Positions 34,598 through 42,989 of a stretch of 64,000 nt of DNA are shown piece by piece. Source of the stretch: Methanomicrobiales archaeon (GTDB lineage Archaea; Halobacteriota; Methanomicrobia; Methanomicrobiales; JACTUA01); NCBI GenBank assembly GCA_030019205.1, contig JASEFH010000002.1, positions 62,001 to 126,000 of the forward strand, read 5' to 3'. The notes under the pieces were generated by a model. The model saw only the letters and a list, made by a program, of their open reading frames with translations, had not been told where the DNA came from and searched no databases. Each line of letters begins with the position of its first letter. The first letter of the stretch is position 1. The position numbers and the translations under genes were made by a program.

Positions 34598-35107
34598 TCA
34601 CGCCGGCGGAGGCGGGGGGACGATGGCGCAGACCGGGAGCACCGTGTTCTTGAGGTTCTTCTCCCGCGCAAAGGAGTAGAGCGCTACCACCTTCTCGCTC
34701 CCGTTGCAGACGAAGATCTCTCCATCCCTCTCCAGCACCGCAACATCGAGCTTCAATTCCGCACGGTTCAGCTCCTGCCTGTGGGCACGGATAGCGGCGA
34801 GGATGTGAAGACGCTCGCAGTACTCCTCCATGTCGATGGGCGGCTCTGACAGGGCCTGCTCGACCTCCCGCACACGGAACCGCCGGGTCAGGCCTGTTCC
34901 GAGAGTTGCGGCCCGGATCGTGCCCAGATGCTTCCAGCGGGTGTACAGATCCCCGATCTCCTCGAGCCCCCGGATCTCCCCCGAGTACACACGCGCACCT
35001 TTCAGCACCTGCTCCAGCGCCCAGCGCTCCTGGGCGGCACACAGCCTCGAGGCGATGCCGTGCACCTCCTCCCAACGGCATTCCTGCCGGTTCCTCACGG
35101 TTGCCAT
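34598..35107 (-). CDS. Hypothetical protein, operon partner of the PHP gene
   Basis: 169 residues, soluble, mostly helical (GIASRLCAAQERWALEQVLK, IDMEEYCERLHILAAIRAHR) with a beta part near the end (ELKLDVAVLERDGEIFVCNG) and a run of prolines at the C-terminus. TATA-like ctatttatat (about 35166-35175) lies about 60 bp upstream on the minus strand. I do not recognise the family. Confidence 0.75.
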   Translation of the reverse strand: MATVRNRQECRWEEVHGIASRLCAAQERWALEQVLKGARVYSGEIRGLEEIGDLYTRWKHLGTIRAATLGTGLTRRFRVREVEQALSEPPIDMEEYCERLHILAAIRAHRQELNRAELKLDVAVLERDGEIFVCNGSEKVVALYSFAREKNLKNTVLPVCAIVPPPPPA

Positions 35108-35293
35108 GCTGCCAGCCTCGAACAGCAGAACGTGTCAGCAGGAACAGCTCTGTGTCCGCGATTCGATATAAATAGCTACGACCCTGCGAATCCTGCAGGC
35201 TTTCCGTCCATCGCATCCATCCATCGACCATCCCTTCCCGGCAGACCAAGGCAGCAGAGTAGTTATGCGATCCGACCGGAAGATTCCGGGGAC

Positions 35294-35854
35294 ATGGATC
35301 TCGTCACGCCGTTTCTCATTGGCATCGGCCTCGCGATGGACTGCTTTGCCGTGTCGCTCGCCATCGGAGCCGGAAAACCTGCAAACAGGGCTGCAGCCGC
35401 TCTCGTTGCCGGCCTGTTCTTCGGGGGATTCCAGGCGGGGATGACTCTCCTCGGGTGGGGGGCGGGAGAGGCGCTGCTGATCCTGCTCGAGCAGGTCGGT
35501 CCTGTCGTCGCTGCCGCACTCCTCCTCTTCATCGGCGCGCGGATGATCCGGGAGGGCCTGGAAGAGGGATCTCCGGCGGAAAGCACGGATCCGCTCTCGC
35601 TGGCGCCGCTGACCGTCCTCGCTCTGGCGACGAGCATCGACGCCCTCGCCATCGGGTTCGGCATCGCCGCCGTCAACCTCCCGGTCCTCTCTTCCAGCCT
35701 GATAATCGGCGGGATATCCCTGCTCTTCTCCGTCGCCGGGGTGCTGCTGGGCGTTCAGCTCGCCGCGATCCTGGGAAAGAGGGTCGAGATCCTGGGCGGG
35801 ATCGTGCTGATCGGCATCGGGATCCGGATCCTGCTGGAGGCATTCCAGCCGTGA
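35294..35854 (+). CDS. mntP: Manganese efflux pump MntP
   Basis: 186 residues, six membrane helices. The two family hallmarks are visible: MDCFAVSLAIGAG in helix 1 and TSIDALAIGFG in helix 4, each with the conserved Asp that binds Mn2+. FFGGFQAGMTLLGWGAG connects helices 2 and 3. Exports excess Mn(II). No yybP-ykoY type riboswitch could be recognised upstream. Start ATG 35294 is nine codons before the first Asp motif's helix, typical for the family. Confidence 0.95.
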   Translation: MDLVTPFLIGIGLAMDCFAVSLAIGAGKPANRAAAALVAGLFFGGFQAGMTLLGWGAGEALLILLEQVGPVVAAALLLFIGARMIREGLEEGSPAESTDPLSLAPLTVLALATSIDALAIGFGIAAVNLPVLSSSLIIGGISLLFSVAGVLLGVQLAAILGKRVEILGGIVLIGIGIRILLEAFQP

Positions 35855-36270
35855 AGTGGCGAAGATGGCGCCGCCAGGATTCCGCACCAGGATGCCGATG
35901 GGAGCCGGGCGACCGATGTCCACGGCCTGCGGCGGCACGATGTGCGCATGGACGGATGTGCGATGACCGCATGAGGGGGTCGACGAGACCGCCACTCTGC
36001 ACGCGGTGCACCGGGCTGCCTGCCTGCCGATAAAAAGGCCGTTGCGTCCACGGGGATGCCTGTGCAGCCCGCCCCACGATACTCGCCCCGCCTGACGACA
36101 GGCCGGATCCATTCTATTCCGCCGTGGGCGGATCCGATAGGGGACCGGCATAAACTGCGGGAGGAGGCTCCCGCCGGCCTCTGCATCGCCTCCCAGACCC
36201 CGACCCCGCACTGCTGCATGCTCCCGACCCGCTCCCCTCACCGCAATCGCAACCCCTGTAAGGATCGTGG
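35855..36270. other. Convergent gene-free region
   Basis: Nothing coding or structured that I can support; frames here are Arg/Pro-rich continuations of other genes' shadows. Confidence 0.45.
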
Positions 36271-37683
36271 TCAGAACGGCCCGTCCTGCTCGAAGCTCCT
36301 CCCGAAGCGGATCGCCAGCTCCGCTTTGTAGAGCTCCTTTCCCAGGTAGGCCGCATGGTCGAGTCGGGATAGGCTGCCCTCCGTCAGCAGCGTGTAGAAG
36401 ACGTCCTCCCAGTGCCGCCCCCGAACGGCACGGCATCCGTGCACCGCCACGATCCACTCCCCCTCGATGCCGATGCGGATGTTGCCCCGCGGGTCGTAGA
36501 CGATCTCCTCCGGCATGGGCGCCGCCCGCATATCGGCGGTGTAGGAGAGGGGGGGCTCGCGTCTCCGCCGCTTCTCCTTCAGGACCAGGAGGTCGAGGCC
36601 GAGATCCTTGGGGTAGGGGCGGTCCCGCGCCAGCAGCATCATCTCGGTCGCCCGCCGCATCTCCGCGATCGAACCGCGGGTCTTGTCGGAGTGCTCGCTG
36701 ATGAAGATGACCGCCGCCCCGAGTTCGTGGGCGATGCCGGCAAGTACGGCGTTGGCGCCGATGGAGTCGGCATCCAGCAGCTCGACGACGTTTCCCGCAC
36801 CGAAGAAGAGCGGCCTCTCGATCCCCTCGAACCGGGCGAGGGATGCCGTCAGGCCGGATCCCACGGGCATGAGCAGGGGATCGGCGACGATGCGGCGAAT
36901 CCCCATCTGCTCCGCGGTCCGCAGATTCTCCGCAAGCGTCCGCTCCCCGGGGACGATCACGGCGGCAACATCCCGATCGGCCACCTGCGCCCCGACGACG
37001 GGGAGGTTGCCCTCGTGCAGGCTGAGCACCAGATCGGCGCGGGAGAGGGCGGCTTCGATGAGCACGGGATCCTGCGTATCCACGGCGAGCGGCCCGGGAG
37101 TACCATCGAGCATCGAAAAACAGCGTTCCACATCCTCGGGCGTAGCGTCGAACCCGAACCCGAGATCCACGATATCAGCCCCCCGCTCGAAACAGCGTGC
37201 GACCTCGGCAACGATGTCCCCCCGCCGGTGGGCGTCCATGATCTCCGCCAATACCTTCATCCTCGATCCCCCGCCGATCTTCACGCCACGGAGCGTGAAC
37301 ACGCAATCCGCCTCCTCTTCCGCCCGCGCGATCCTTCGGATCGCCTGCTCCCGCCGGATCCCGGCCAGGAACTCGTCGGCGGGGACGGTGCGGGAGAGCT
37401 CCACGCTCCCCAGGAGAGCGAGCACGCTGGCGAGGTCCGCCGCGTGACGGGGTCCGCGGTAGACCGGGACGCCCATCTCCCGCTCCACGTCGAGGAAGGA
37501 CGCCGTGCACATGCCGGAGACGATCGCCATGTCGTACCGCTCCTCCTCAAGCAGGGTGCGCAGCTGGCGGGGGGTGAGGAAGGATGCGATCTCTCCGGTG
37601 ACCACGACCTTCGCATCGAGCCCTCGGGCGGCATCCTCGACGATCGAGGCTGTGGCAGCCCCTGTGGGGAGCAATATGCGCAT
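36271..37683 (-). CDS. Dihydropteroate-synthase-like protein
   Basis: 470 residues from ATG 37683. A TATA element (ataaaa on the plus strand, 37707-37712) is centred 27 bp upstream, so the mRNA starts at the ATG. N-terminal 140 residues are a separate domain (MRILLPTGAATASIVEDAA), followed by a TIM-barrel part of the dihydropteroate synthase/MJ0107 type: VKIGGGSRMKVLAEIMDA, GADIVDLGFGFD, LAVDTQDPVLIEAAL, and ADPLLMPVGSGLTASLARF. The C-terminal 60 residues are extra. Methanogens use related proteins for tetrahydromethanopterin precursors, but the exact reaction of this family is not established. A divergent PHP gene shares the promoter region. Confidence 0.85.
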   Translation of the reverse strand: MRILLPTGAATASIVEDAARGLDAKVVVTGEIASFLTPRQLRTLLEEERYDMAIVSGMCTASFLDVEREMGVPVYRGPRHAADLASVLALLGSVELSRTVPADEFLAGIRREQAIRRIARAEEEADCVFTLRGVKIGGGSRMKVLAEIMDAHRRGDIVAEVARCFERGADIVDLGFGFDATPEDVERCFSMLDGTPGPLAVDTQDPVLIEAALSRADLVLSLHEGNLPVVGAQVADRDVAAVIVPGERTLAENLRTAEQMGIRRIVADPLLMPVGSGLTASLARFEGIERPLFFGAGNVVELLDADSIGANAVLAGIAHELGAAVIFISEHSDKTRGSIAEMRRATEMMLLARDRPYPKDLGLDLLVLKEKRRRREPPLSYTADMRAAPMPEEIVYDPRGNIRIGIEGEWIVAVHGCRAVRGRHWEDVFYTLLTEGSLSRLDHAAYLGKELYKAELAIRFGRSFEQDGPF

Positions 37684-37690
37684 ACGCACC

Positions 37691-37714
37691 CTTAATATGC
37701 GGGAGGATAAAAAC
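37691..37714. promoter_or_regulatory. Back-to-back TATA boxes of divergent genes
   Basis: cttaatatg (37691-37699) is 32 bp from the PHP start at 37727 on the plus strand, and ataaaa (37707-37712) lies 27 bp from the DHPS-like start at 37683 on the minus strand. The two core promoters cross over, so the genes are likely to compete or share control. Confidence 0.6.
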
Positions 37715-37726
37715 GGATCTGATCCG

Positions 37727-38392
37727 ATGCTCAAGTGCGACCTCCACATTCACTCCAATTTTTCGCGGGACGGGGAGAGCAGCGTGGAAGAGATCCTGGA
37801 TCGGGCAGAGAAGATCGGGCTGGACGCCATTGCCATCACAGACCACGACCAGACGGGCGGTGCCCGCTTCGCCCTGGAATGCGAATCGCCCGTCTTGGTG
37901 ATCCCCGGGATCGAAGTCTCGACCCGCCAGGGGCACCTGCTGGTGCTGGGCACGGTCACGCCGCTGCCGGCGAAGCGCGATATCCTGGAGACCGTGGCGC
38001 TCGCCCGCTCCCGCGGGGCCCTCACAATCCTTCCCCACCCCTACCACATGTGGCGGCATGGGGCTGCCCTGAAGATGCGGGCCAGCGTGGAGGCGGTGGA
38101 CGCGATCGAGGTTTTCAACAGCCGATTCCTGGTCGGCACCGCCAACCAGAAGGCTGCTCGGATCGCCCGCCGCTACGGTAAACCGGTCGTGGGCGGGAGC
38201 GACGCCCACCATGCCAGGTTCGTCGGATTCGGGCTCACGTACATACGGGCAGAAAAGAACGCGACGGCCATCTTCCAGGCGATCCGCCAGGGAAACACCA
38301 TCGCCGGCGGACGGATGACCCCGCTCAGGACCTACACCCGCCAGTCGATCAAGAGCGCATGGAAGCGCGTGGAGCGCCGAGTGCGGCGATGA
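37727..38392 (+). CDS. PHP-domain phosphoesterase (second)
   Basis: 221 residues. HxH motif in CDLHIHSNFSRDG, DHDQTGG, HPYHMWRHG and VGGSDAHHARFVG supply the metal ligands. The upstream in-frame extension is the antisense of the DHPS-like gene and is not counted. Its stop overlaps the truA start by 4 bp, so the two are translated together. Confidence 0.92.
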   Translation: MLKCDLHIHSNFSRDGESSVEEILDRAEKIGLDAIAITDHDQTGGARFALECESPVLVIPGIEVSTRQGHLLVLGTVTPLPAKRDILETVALARSRGALTILPHPYHMWRHGAALKMRASVEAVDAIEVFNSRFLVGTANQKAARIARRYGKPVVGGSDAHHARFVGFGLTYIRAEKNATAIFQAIRQGNTIAGGRMTPLRTYTRQSIKSAWKRVERRVRR

Positions 38393-39180
38393 GACTGGCA
38401 TTCCGTGTCTCCTACCTCGGAGGGGGGTTCGCCGGCTCCCAGGTGCAGCCCGGCTGCCGCACCGTGGAAGGGGAGTTCGTCGCCGCCTGCCGCAGACTGC
38501 AGCTCTTCGCCGATCGTCGTGAGGCACGGTTCTCCTTCTCCGGGCGCACCGACAGGGGCGTGCACGCACGGGGGCAGGTCTGTGCATTCGACACGGACGA
38601 ACCCGAGCGTGCCTTATCGGGCCTCAACCCCCAGCTCCCGCGGGACTGCTGGTGCACGGGGTACGCCGAGGTGGATGCGGCGTTCCACCCGCGCCACGAT
38701 GCCCGATCCCGTACGTACCGCTACTACATACCCGAAAATGGCCTCGATATCTCCGCGATGGACCAGGCGAGCCGGCTCTTCCTGGGGCGGCACGACTTCT
38801 CGTGCCTGGCCCGGATGGAGGCGGGGCAGAACCCGGAGCGGACCGTTCTCGCCGCAGGCGTCACCCGCGAGGAGGGCTTCGCCGTTTTCGAGGTGACCGC
38901 GGAGAGCTTTCTCTGGAACATGGTGCGGTGCATGGCAACCGTCCTCACCTGGACGGGGTGCGGCATCTCCGACCCGGTCCTCGTGACGGATCTGCTGGAA
39001 GGGAGGTGCCGCGAGCGCCCCCCGGCTGCTCCGGCGGAGGGTCTCGTTCTCTGGGACGTAGACTGCGGCATCCCGTTCCTGCCGCTGCCGCGGGACCGCA
39101 GGAGCGTCGCACATCTGGAGACGGTCCGCCGCCACCACGCGGTGATGGAGAAGGTCTGCCGGGGGCTCATCCCGCCGTAA
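38389..39180 (+). CDS. truA: tRNA pseudouridine synthase A
   Basis: 263 residues. Begins MRLAFRVSYLGGGFAGSQVQ; the catalytic Asp is in GRTDRGVHARGQVCAFD (about residue 53). Also RYYIPENG and GRHDFSCLARMEAG, conserved in the archaeal members. Modifies U38-40 of the tRNA anticodon arm. ATGA overlap with the PHP gene. Confidence 0.95.
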   Translation: MRLAFRVSYLGGGFAGSQVQPGCRTVEGEFVAACRRLQLFADRREARFSFSGRTDRGVHARGQVCAFDTDEPERALSGLNPQLPRDCWCTGYAEVDAAFHPRHDARSRTYRYYIPENGLDISAMDQASRLFLGRHDFSCLARMEAGQNPERTVLAAGVTREEGFAVFEVTAESFLWNMVRCMATVLTWTGCGISDPVLVTDLLEGRCRERPPAAPAEGLVLWDVDCGIPFLPLPRDRRSVAHLETVRRHHAVMEKVCRGLIPP

Positions 39181-39193
39181 GATGCCGTATGCG

Positions 39194-39201
39194 TTTATAT
39201 A
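39194..39201 (+). promoter_or_regulatory. TATA box of the Clp1-like kinase gene
   Basis: tttatata, centre about 40 bp before the ATG at 39238; leaves a leader of about 15 bases with a ggtgagg site. Confidence 0.6.
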
Positions 39202-39237
39202 GCTGGACCCCCACCCCTGCGGGCAGGTGAGGCTGCA

Positions 39238-40095
39238 ATGACCGTGGTCGAACCGGAGTGGCAGGCGCTCTGCAGGCAGATCCGGGGATCGGCAGGACGG
39301 GATGTGGTCTACGTTCTGGGCGGAAGCGACCGGGGGAAGACCACGCTCGCCCGCCACCTCGCCGCCGCCCTCGCCCTGCACCATCCGACCGCATTCATCG
39401 ACTGCGACATGGGGCAGTCGGGGATCGGGCCCCCTGCCACGGTGGGCATGCGGGTGCACCCCGGCGGCGAGCATCTCCGCTTCGTGGGGTCGACAAGCCC
39501 GAGCGGGCACCTGCTCCAGACGCTCGCCGCCGAAAAACGGCTGCTGGAGAGGGCGCTGGCGCTCGGCGCAGCGAAGGTGATCGTCGACTCGTCGGGGTTC
39601 GTCTTCGGATCGGTGCCCGAGGAGTTCCAGTTCCAGACGATCGATCTCCTCCAGCCCGACCACCTGGTGGCGATCCAGCGGGGAGAGGAGCTCGAGGACC
39701 TCCTGGACAACTTCCGGCGGCACCCGGCGATGAGGATCCACCGCCTCGCCCCTTCCTTTGCCGTTGTCGAGAGGGGGAGGGAGCAGCGGAGGGCATACCG
39801 TGAGCGGCTCTTTCGAGAGTATTTCCGGGACGCCCGAATTCAGGAGATCCCGCTTGCTGCCCTCGGCGTGCACGGAAGAGTGCCGGTGGGCGGTGCAGCA
39901 GACACCGAAAGAGGCCTGCTCGTCGGGCTGAACGACGCCGAGAACTTCCTCCTCGCCCTGGGAATCCTGGAGGACTGGAAGCCCGAAGAACGGACTCTCA
40001 CGGTCTTCGCCCCGCCCTACGAGAGGGACTCACTGGCAACGATCCAGTTCGGCTCCCTGCGGCTGGACCGCAGGAGCCTGGAGCGGCAGGGGTGA
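39238..40095 (+). CDS. Clp1-like polynucleotide 5'-hydroxyl kinase
   Basis: 285 residues. Walker A in VYVLGGSDRGKTTLARHL (about 25-42), IDCDMGQSGIGPPATVGM as the DxGQ motif of the Clp1/Nol9/Grc3 family, and FVGSTSPSGHL. Archaeal members phosphorylate 5'-hydroxyl ends of RNA or DNA. C-terminal beta domain is also present. Gene has its own promoter in a short intergenic gap after truA, and the two RNA-processing genes may be functionally related. Confidence 0.9.
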   Translation: MTVVEPEWQALCRQIRGSAGRDVVYVLGGSDRGKTTLARHLAAALALHHPTAFIDCDMGQSGIGPPATVGMRVHPGGEHLRFVGSTSPSGHLLQTLAAEKRLLERALALGAAKVIVDSSGFVFGSVPEEFQFQTIDLLQPDHLVAIQRGEELEDLLDNFRRHPAMRIHRLAPSFAVVERGREQRRAYRERLFREYFRDARIQEIPLAALGVHGRVPVGGAADTERGLLVGLNDAENFLLALGILEDWKPEERTLTVFAPPYERDSLATIQFGSLRLDRRSLERQG

Positions 40096-40150
40096 TAAGA
40101 GGGCTGCGGATACGATAGGTTCATCAGCGGGGAGGGCGAGTGGACCCTGC

Positions 40151-40597
40151 ATGCCGTCAGTGACATGGTTCGAGATCCCTGCCCGGGATCCCGAGCGGGC
40201 GCGAAGGTTCTACGCAGAGATCTTCGGCTGGCAGATCCGCCCGTTTCCCGCCCCGAATCGGCGCTGGCTGATCCGCACCGCCGGTCCTGGCGCCAGCGCC
40301 GGGGCTTTGACGAGGCGCGAGGCGGCTGATCAGCCCATCACCCTGTTCATCAACGTCCCCTTCCTGGACGAATACATGCGGAAGGTGAAGGAGCGCGGCG
40401 GCGAGATCCTCTCCGATGTCGAGGAGGTCCCGGACTGGGGCTGCTTTGTCACCTGCAGGGATCCCGAGGGGAACCGCTTTGGACTCTGGGAGTCGGTGCA
40501 GGGCAGAATGCCGCAGGCGGGGCTGCCCGCAACTCCGCCGGTCGAGACGGAGTTCCTGTCTCCCGAGCCGGAGCTGGAGCCCCGTCCCCAGGAGTGA
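40151..40597 (+). CDS. VOC-superfamily (glyoxalase/dioxygenase-like) protein
   Basis: 148 residues. MPSVTWFEIPARDPERARRF and FYAEIFGWQI are the N-terminal signature of the YdcE/CatE-like VOC group, and GCFVTCRDPEGNRFGLWES the C-terminal one. A single domain with a Pro/Glu-rich tail. Substrate unknown. Confidence 0.9.
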   Translation: MPSVTWFEIPARDPERARRFYAEIFGWQIRPFPAPNRRWLIRTAGPGASAGALTRREAADQPITLFINVPFLDEYMRKVKERGGEILSDVEEVPDWGCFVTCRDPEGNRFGLWESVQGRMPQAGLPATPPVETEFLSPEPELEPRPQE

Positions 40598-40700
40598 GGG
40601 CGGGACTGCTGCAGCCCCCTCGGAATCGGGAGCGCCGCCTGCCGTCGGGCGGGCAGATCCCCCCGCCGCTTCGCCGTACGGAACCGCAGAGAGCGGTTCG

Positions 40701-40913
40701 TCAGATTCTCTCCTCGAAGTACTTGACAGCCTCCGGCGTCCACTCCTCGACGCGGGTGTAGAAGTAGCGCACGAGATCCGGCGGGGACTCGTTGATGGAC
40801 TCCCTCACCTCCCCGATCATGGCGGGCGGGAGGTCGTCCTGTTCGGAGAGCGTCTCCTTGATCTTGTGCACTGCCTCGTCCACGTCTTCGCGGGTCTGCC
40901 AGACATCAACCAT
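40701..40913 (-). CDS. Small acidic hypothetical protein
   Basis: 70 residues, two to three helices (DVDEAVHKIKETLSEQDDL, EVRESINESPPDLVRYFYTR). Reading frame and Glu-rich composition look real. Preceded by an AT-rich stretch (cttataaaaaag on the plus strand, about 40951-40962) likely to be the minus-strand promoter. Confidence 0.7.
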   Translation of the reverse strand: MVDVWQTREDVDEAVHKIKETLSEQDDLPPAMIGEVRESINESPPDLVRYFYTRVEEWTPEAVKYFEERI

Positions 40914-41113
40914 GCTTCTGTCTCTCCTGCGGGAATCTGCTACTGCTTTTTCTTATAAAAAAGTATCCCCAATCCCATCGGTTCGATTCCGCGGGAGGGA
41001 TCCCTTCCGGAGCGTCCTGCGGGTCCGGAAGACTCCTGGCGTTGCTGCGGGCGCCCCCGCTGCATCTTCAGCCGGACCGGTATGCCTTTAGCGTGAGCGA
41101 TCTACGTACTGCC

Positions 41114-41320
41114 ATGCCAGAGAAGCTCTGTCCCATCGACAAGCAGCCCTGCATGGGCGGGCGATGTGCCATCTACAACGAGGAACTCCGTCTCTGCTCC
41201 TGGGCGGCCCTCGGGGGCGTGCGTGCGTCCCGCGACGAGGATCGAACTGCGGAATACGAAGCGGCGAAAAAGGCCCGCGACGAGAGGTCGAAGCGCTACC
41301 GCGTCCACCTCTTCGACTGA
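41114..41320 (+). CDS. Small cysteine-containing protein
   Basis: 68 residues from ATG 41114. Five-cysteine pattern MPEKLCPIDKQPCMGGRCAI plus LC.W fits a small metal-binding knuckle, followed by a helical charged tail (EYEAAKKARDERSKRY). A GTG at 41093 would add seven residues; TATA-like cctttagc about 25 bp upstream favours 41114. Confidence 0.65.
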   Translation: MPEKLCPIDKQPCMGGRCAIYNEELRLCSWAALGGVRASRDEDRTAEYEAAKKARDERSKRYRVHLFD

Positions 41321-41326
41321 GCGTGA

Positions 41327-41980
41327 TCAGGCCGGGCGGGCCTGAATGTTCGACGGGAGGAGCCGGCCGACGATGAACTCCGGCATCTGGTCCGACGTCT
41401 TCACGGAGAGGTAAAACCGTGCATCCGTCCCCACCATACCGCGGTACTCCGCGAGCACCTTGAAGTCGAACTTCAGGACCGGGATCCCGAGGACAGCTAT
41501 GATCGCCCGGCGGGCCGAGATCTCCTTGACCTCGTTCAGGGCGATATCCTCCCTCTGCTTGTTGACTGACAGGGTTACGCTCTCCGCGCTGGGAATGGCC
41601 AGGATCTCCACGTTCCCGAGCTGCACCTTCTCGCTGTTGGGAAATATGACATCGTAGGTGGTCGTATAGGGATATGCCGCGGCTCCCGGAGAGTCGGCGA
41701 ACGTTACCCCCATGGTGAAGAAGGCCGCGAGAACGAGCACCAGCACCGCGCCGGCGGCGATCAGGATCCGTTGCGTCCGACGGGACAGGTTCTGTCTCCG
41801 TTCCCGTATGACCGGGCGAACTTCCCGATGGACTTCGGGGGGCTCGGCGCAACTCTCCACAGCAGGCCTCTCTGCCCGGACTGCGGGAGCTGGCGCTGCC
41901 GGCGGTGAAGTCCCCGTGACGGCTCCTTCCGGGATGACATCGATATCTTTCGGATCTTCAGCCATTTCTCCCACTTCCAT
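41327..41980 (-). CDS. Single-pass membrane protein with external domain
   Basis: 217 residues. About 70 residues of Pro/Glu-rich cytosolic part ending in RRQNLSRRTQR, one membrane helix (about 72-95, ILIAAGAVLVLVLAAFFTMG), and an outside domain of about 120 residues rich in beta strands (VQLGNVEILAIPSAESVTLSV). ATG 41980 is 24 bp from the centre of TATA element 42001-42008, so leaderless; ATG 41965 with a gggag site is the alternative. No family recognised; divergent from the por operon. Confidence 0.75.
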   Translation of the reverse strand: MEVGEMAEDPKDIDVIPEGAVTGTSPPAAPAPAVRAERPAVESCAEPPEVHREVRPVIRERRQNLSRRTQRILIAAGAVLVLVLAAFFTMGVTFADSPGAAAYPYTTTYDVIFPNSEKVQLGNVEILAIPSAESVTLSVNKQREDIALNEVKEISARRAIIAVLGIPVLKFDFKVLAEYRGMVGTDARFYLSVKTSDQMPEFIVGRLLPSNIQARPA

Positions 41981-42000
41981 GGAAAAGGGGGATTTTGAAC

Positions 42001-42008
42001 TATATAAG
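42001..42008 (-). promoter_or_regulatory. TATA box for the single-pass membrane protein
   Basis: tatataag on the plus strand reads cttatata on the minus strand, centre 24 bp before ATG 41980. Confidence 0.65.
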
Positions 42009-42104
42009 AATGGTGTTTGTATTGGCTCTGCTCCCCGATCGATGGCAGCGAAGGCTCAAAAATATCATAATTGTTCGCGACAGACTGTACTGGCGAGGAA
42101 CTGA

Positions 42105-42989
42105 ATGGCTGAAATCCCGAAAGAGGAGTATATTTTTAAGTGCACGTCAGCCTGTGCTGGCTGCAGTTCAACCCTCTGCCTGCGGTACGTTCTCAAGGCC
42201 GCAGGTCCCGATACCGTTCTCATCGTGCCGGCCTGCTGTACGAGCGTGATCCAGGGGATCTACCCCCGCACGGCCATGAACATACCGGTCTACAACATCG
42301 CGTTCGCCGCAGCAGCCGCCTGCGCATCCGGCATGAGCTCGGCCTATCGCGCGGCAGGGAAGAAGACCAACGTGATCGTCTACGCCGGTGATGGAGGGAC
42401 GGTGGATATCGGGCTGCAGGCACTCTCCGGAGCGTTCGAGCGCGAGACAGATTTTCTGTACATATGCTACGACAACGAGGCCTACGGAAACACCGGCATG
42501 CAGCGATCCGGCTCGACACCGCTCGGTGCGCTGACGACGACCACGCCGGGCGGCAAGATCCACAAGAAGAAGGATATCGACGGGATCGTTGCGGCGCATT
42601 CTCCACCCTACATGGCAACCGCCTGCAGCGCCTACCCCCTCGACCTCTACAAGAAGGTGCAAAAGGCGCTCTCCATCCGGGGCCCGACCTTCATCCACAT
42701 CCTCGCTCCCTGTCCGCCGGGCTGGCGGTTCCCCGCGGATAAGACCATCGAGATGGGAAAACTCGCGGTCAAAAGCGGCATGTGGATCCTCTGGGAGCGC
42801 GAGCACGGCAGGCTCACCGTCAGCGGGCCCTCGCGGGCGGCGATGAAGAATCCAGCGCCTCTGGAGTCGTATCTCAAGGCGCAGGGTCGGTTCCGGGGTC
42901 TGGATGCGGCAACGGCGGATGCCCTGCAGCAGCAGGTGCAGGAGAATATCCGGCGCATCCGGTGCGAGGTGGAGGAGCCATGCGCATGA
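42105..42989 (+). CDS. porB: 2-oxoacid (pyruvate) ferredoxin oxidoreductase, beta subunit
   Basis: 294 residues. N-terminal cysteines CTSACAGCSSTLC that bind a [4Fe-4S] cluster, TPP motif YAGDGGTVDIGLQALSG and CYDNEAYGNTGMQRSGSTP. Matches PorB type rather than the KorB type. First gene of porBAGD; PorA starts 10 bp before its stop codon. The order beta-alpha-gamma-delta is a permutation of the gamma-delta-alpha-beta order seen in many methanogens. Confidence 0.92.
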   Translation: MAEIPKEEYIFKCTSACAGCSSTLCLRYVLKAAGPDTVLIVPACCTSVIQGIYPRTAMNIPVYNIAFAAAAACASGMSSAYRAAGKKTNVIVYAGDGGTVDIGLQALSGAFERETDFLYICYDNEAYGNTGMQRSGSTPLGALTTTTPGGKIHKKKDIDGIVAAHSPPYMATACSAYPLDLYKKVQKALSIRGPTFIHILAPCPPGWRFPADKTIEMGKLAVKSGMWILWEREHGRLTVSGPSRAAMKNPAPLESYLKAQGRFRGLDAATADALQQQVQENIRRIRCEVEEPCA

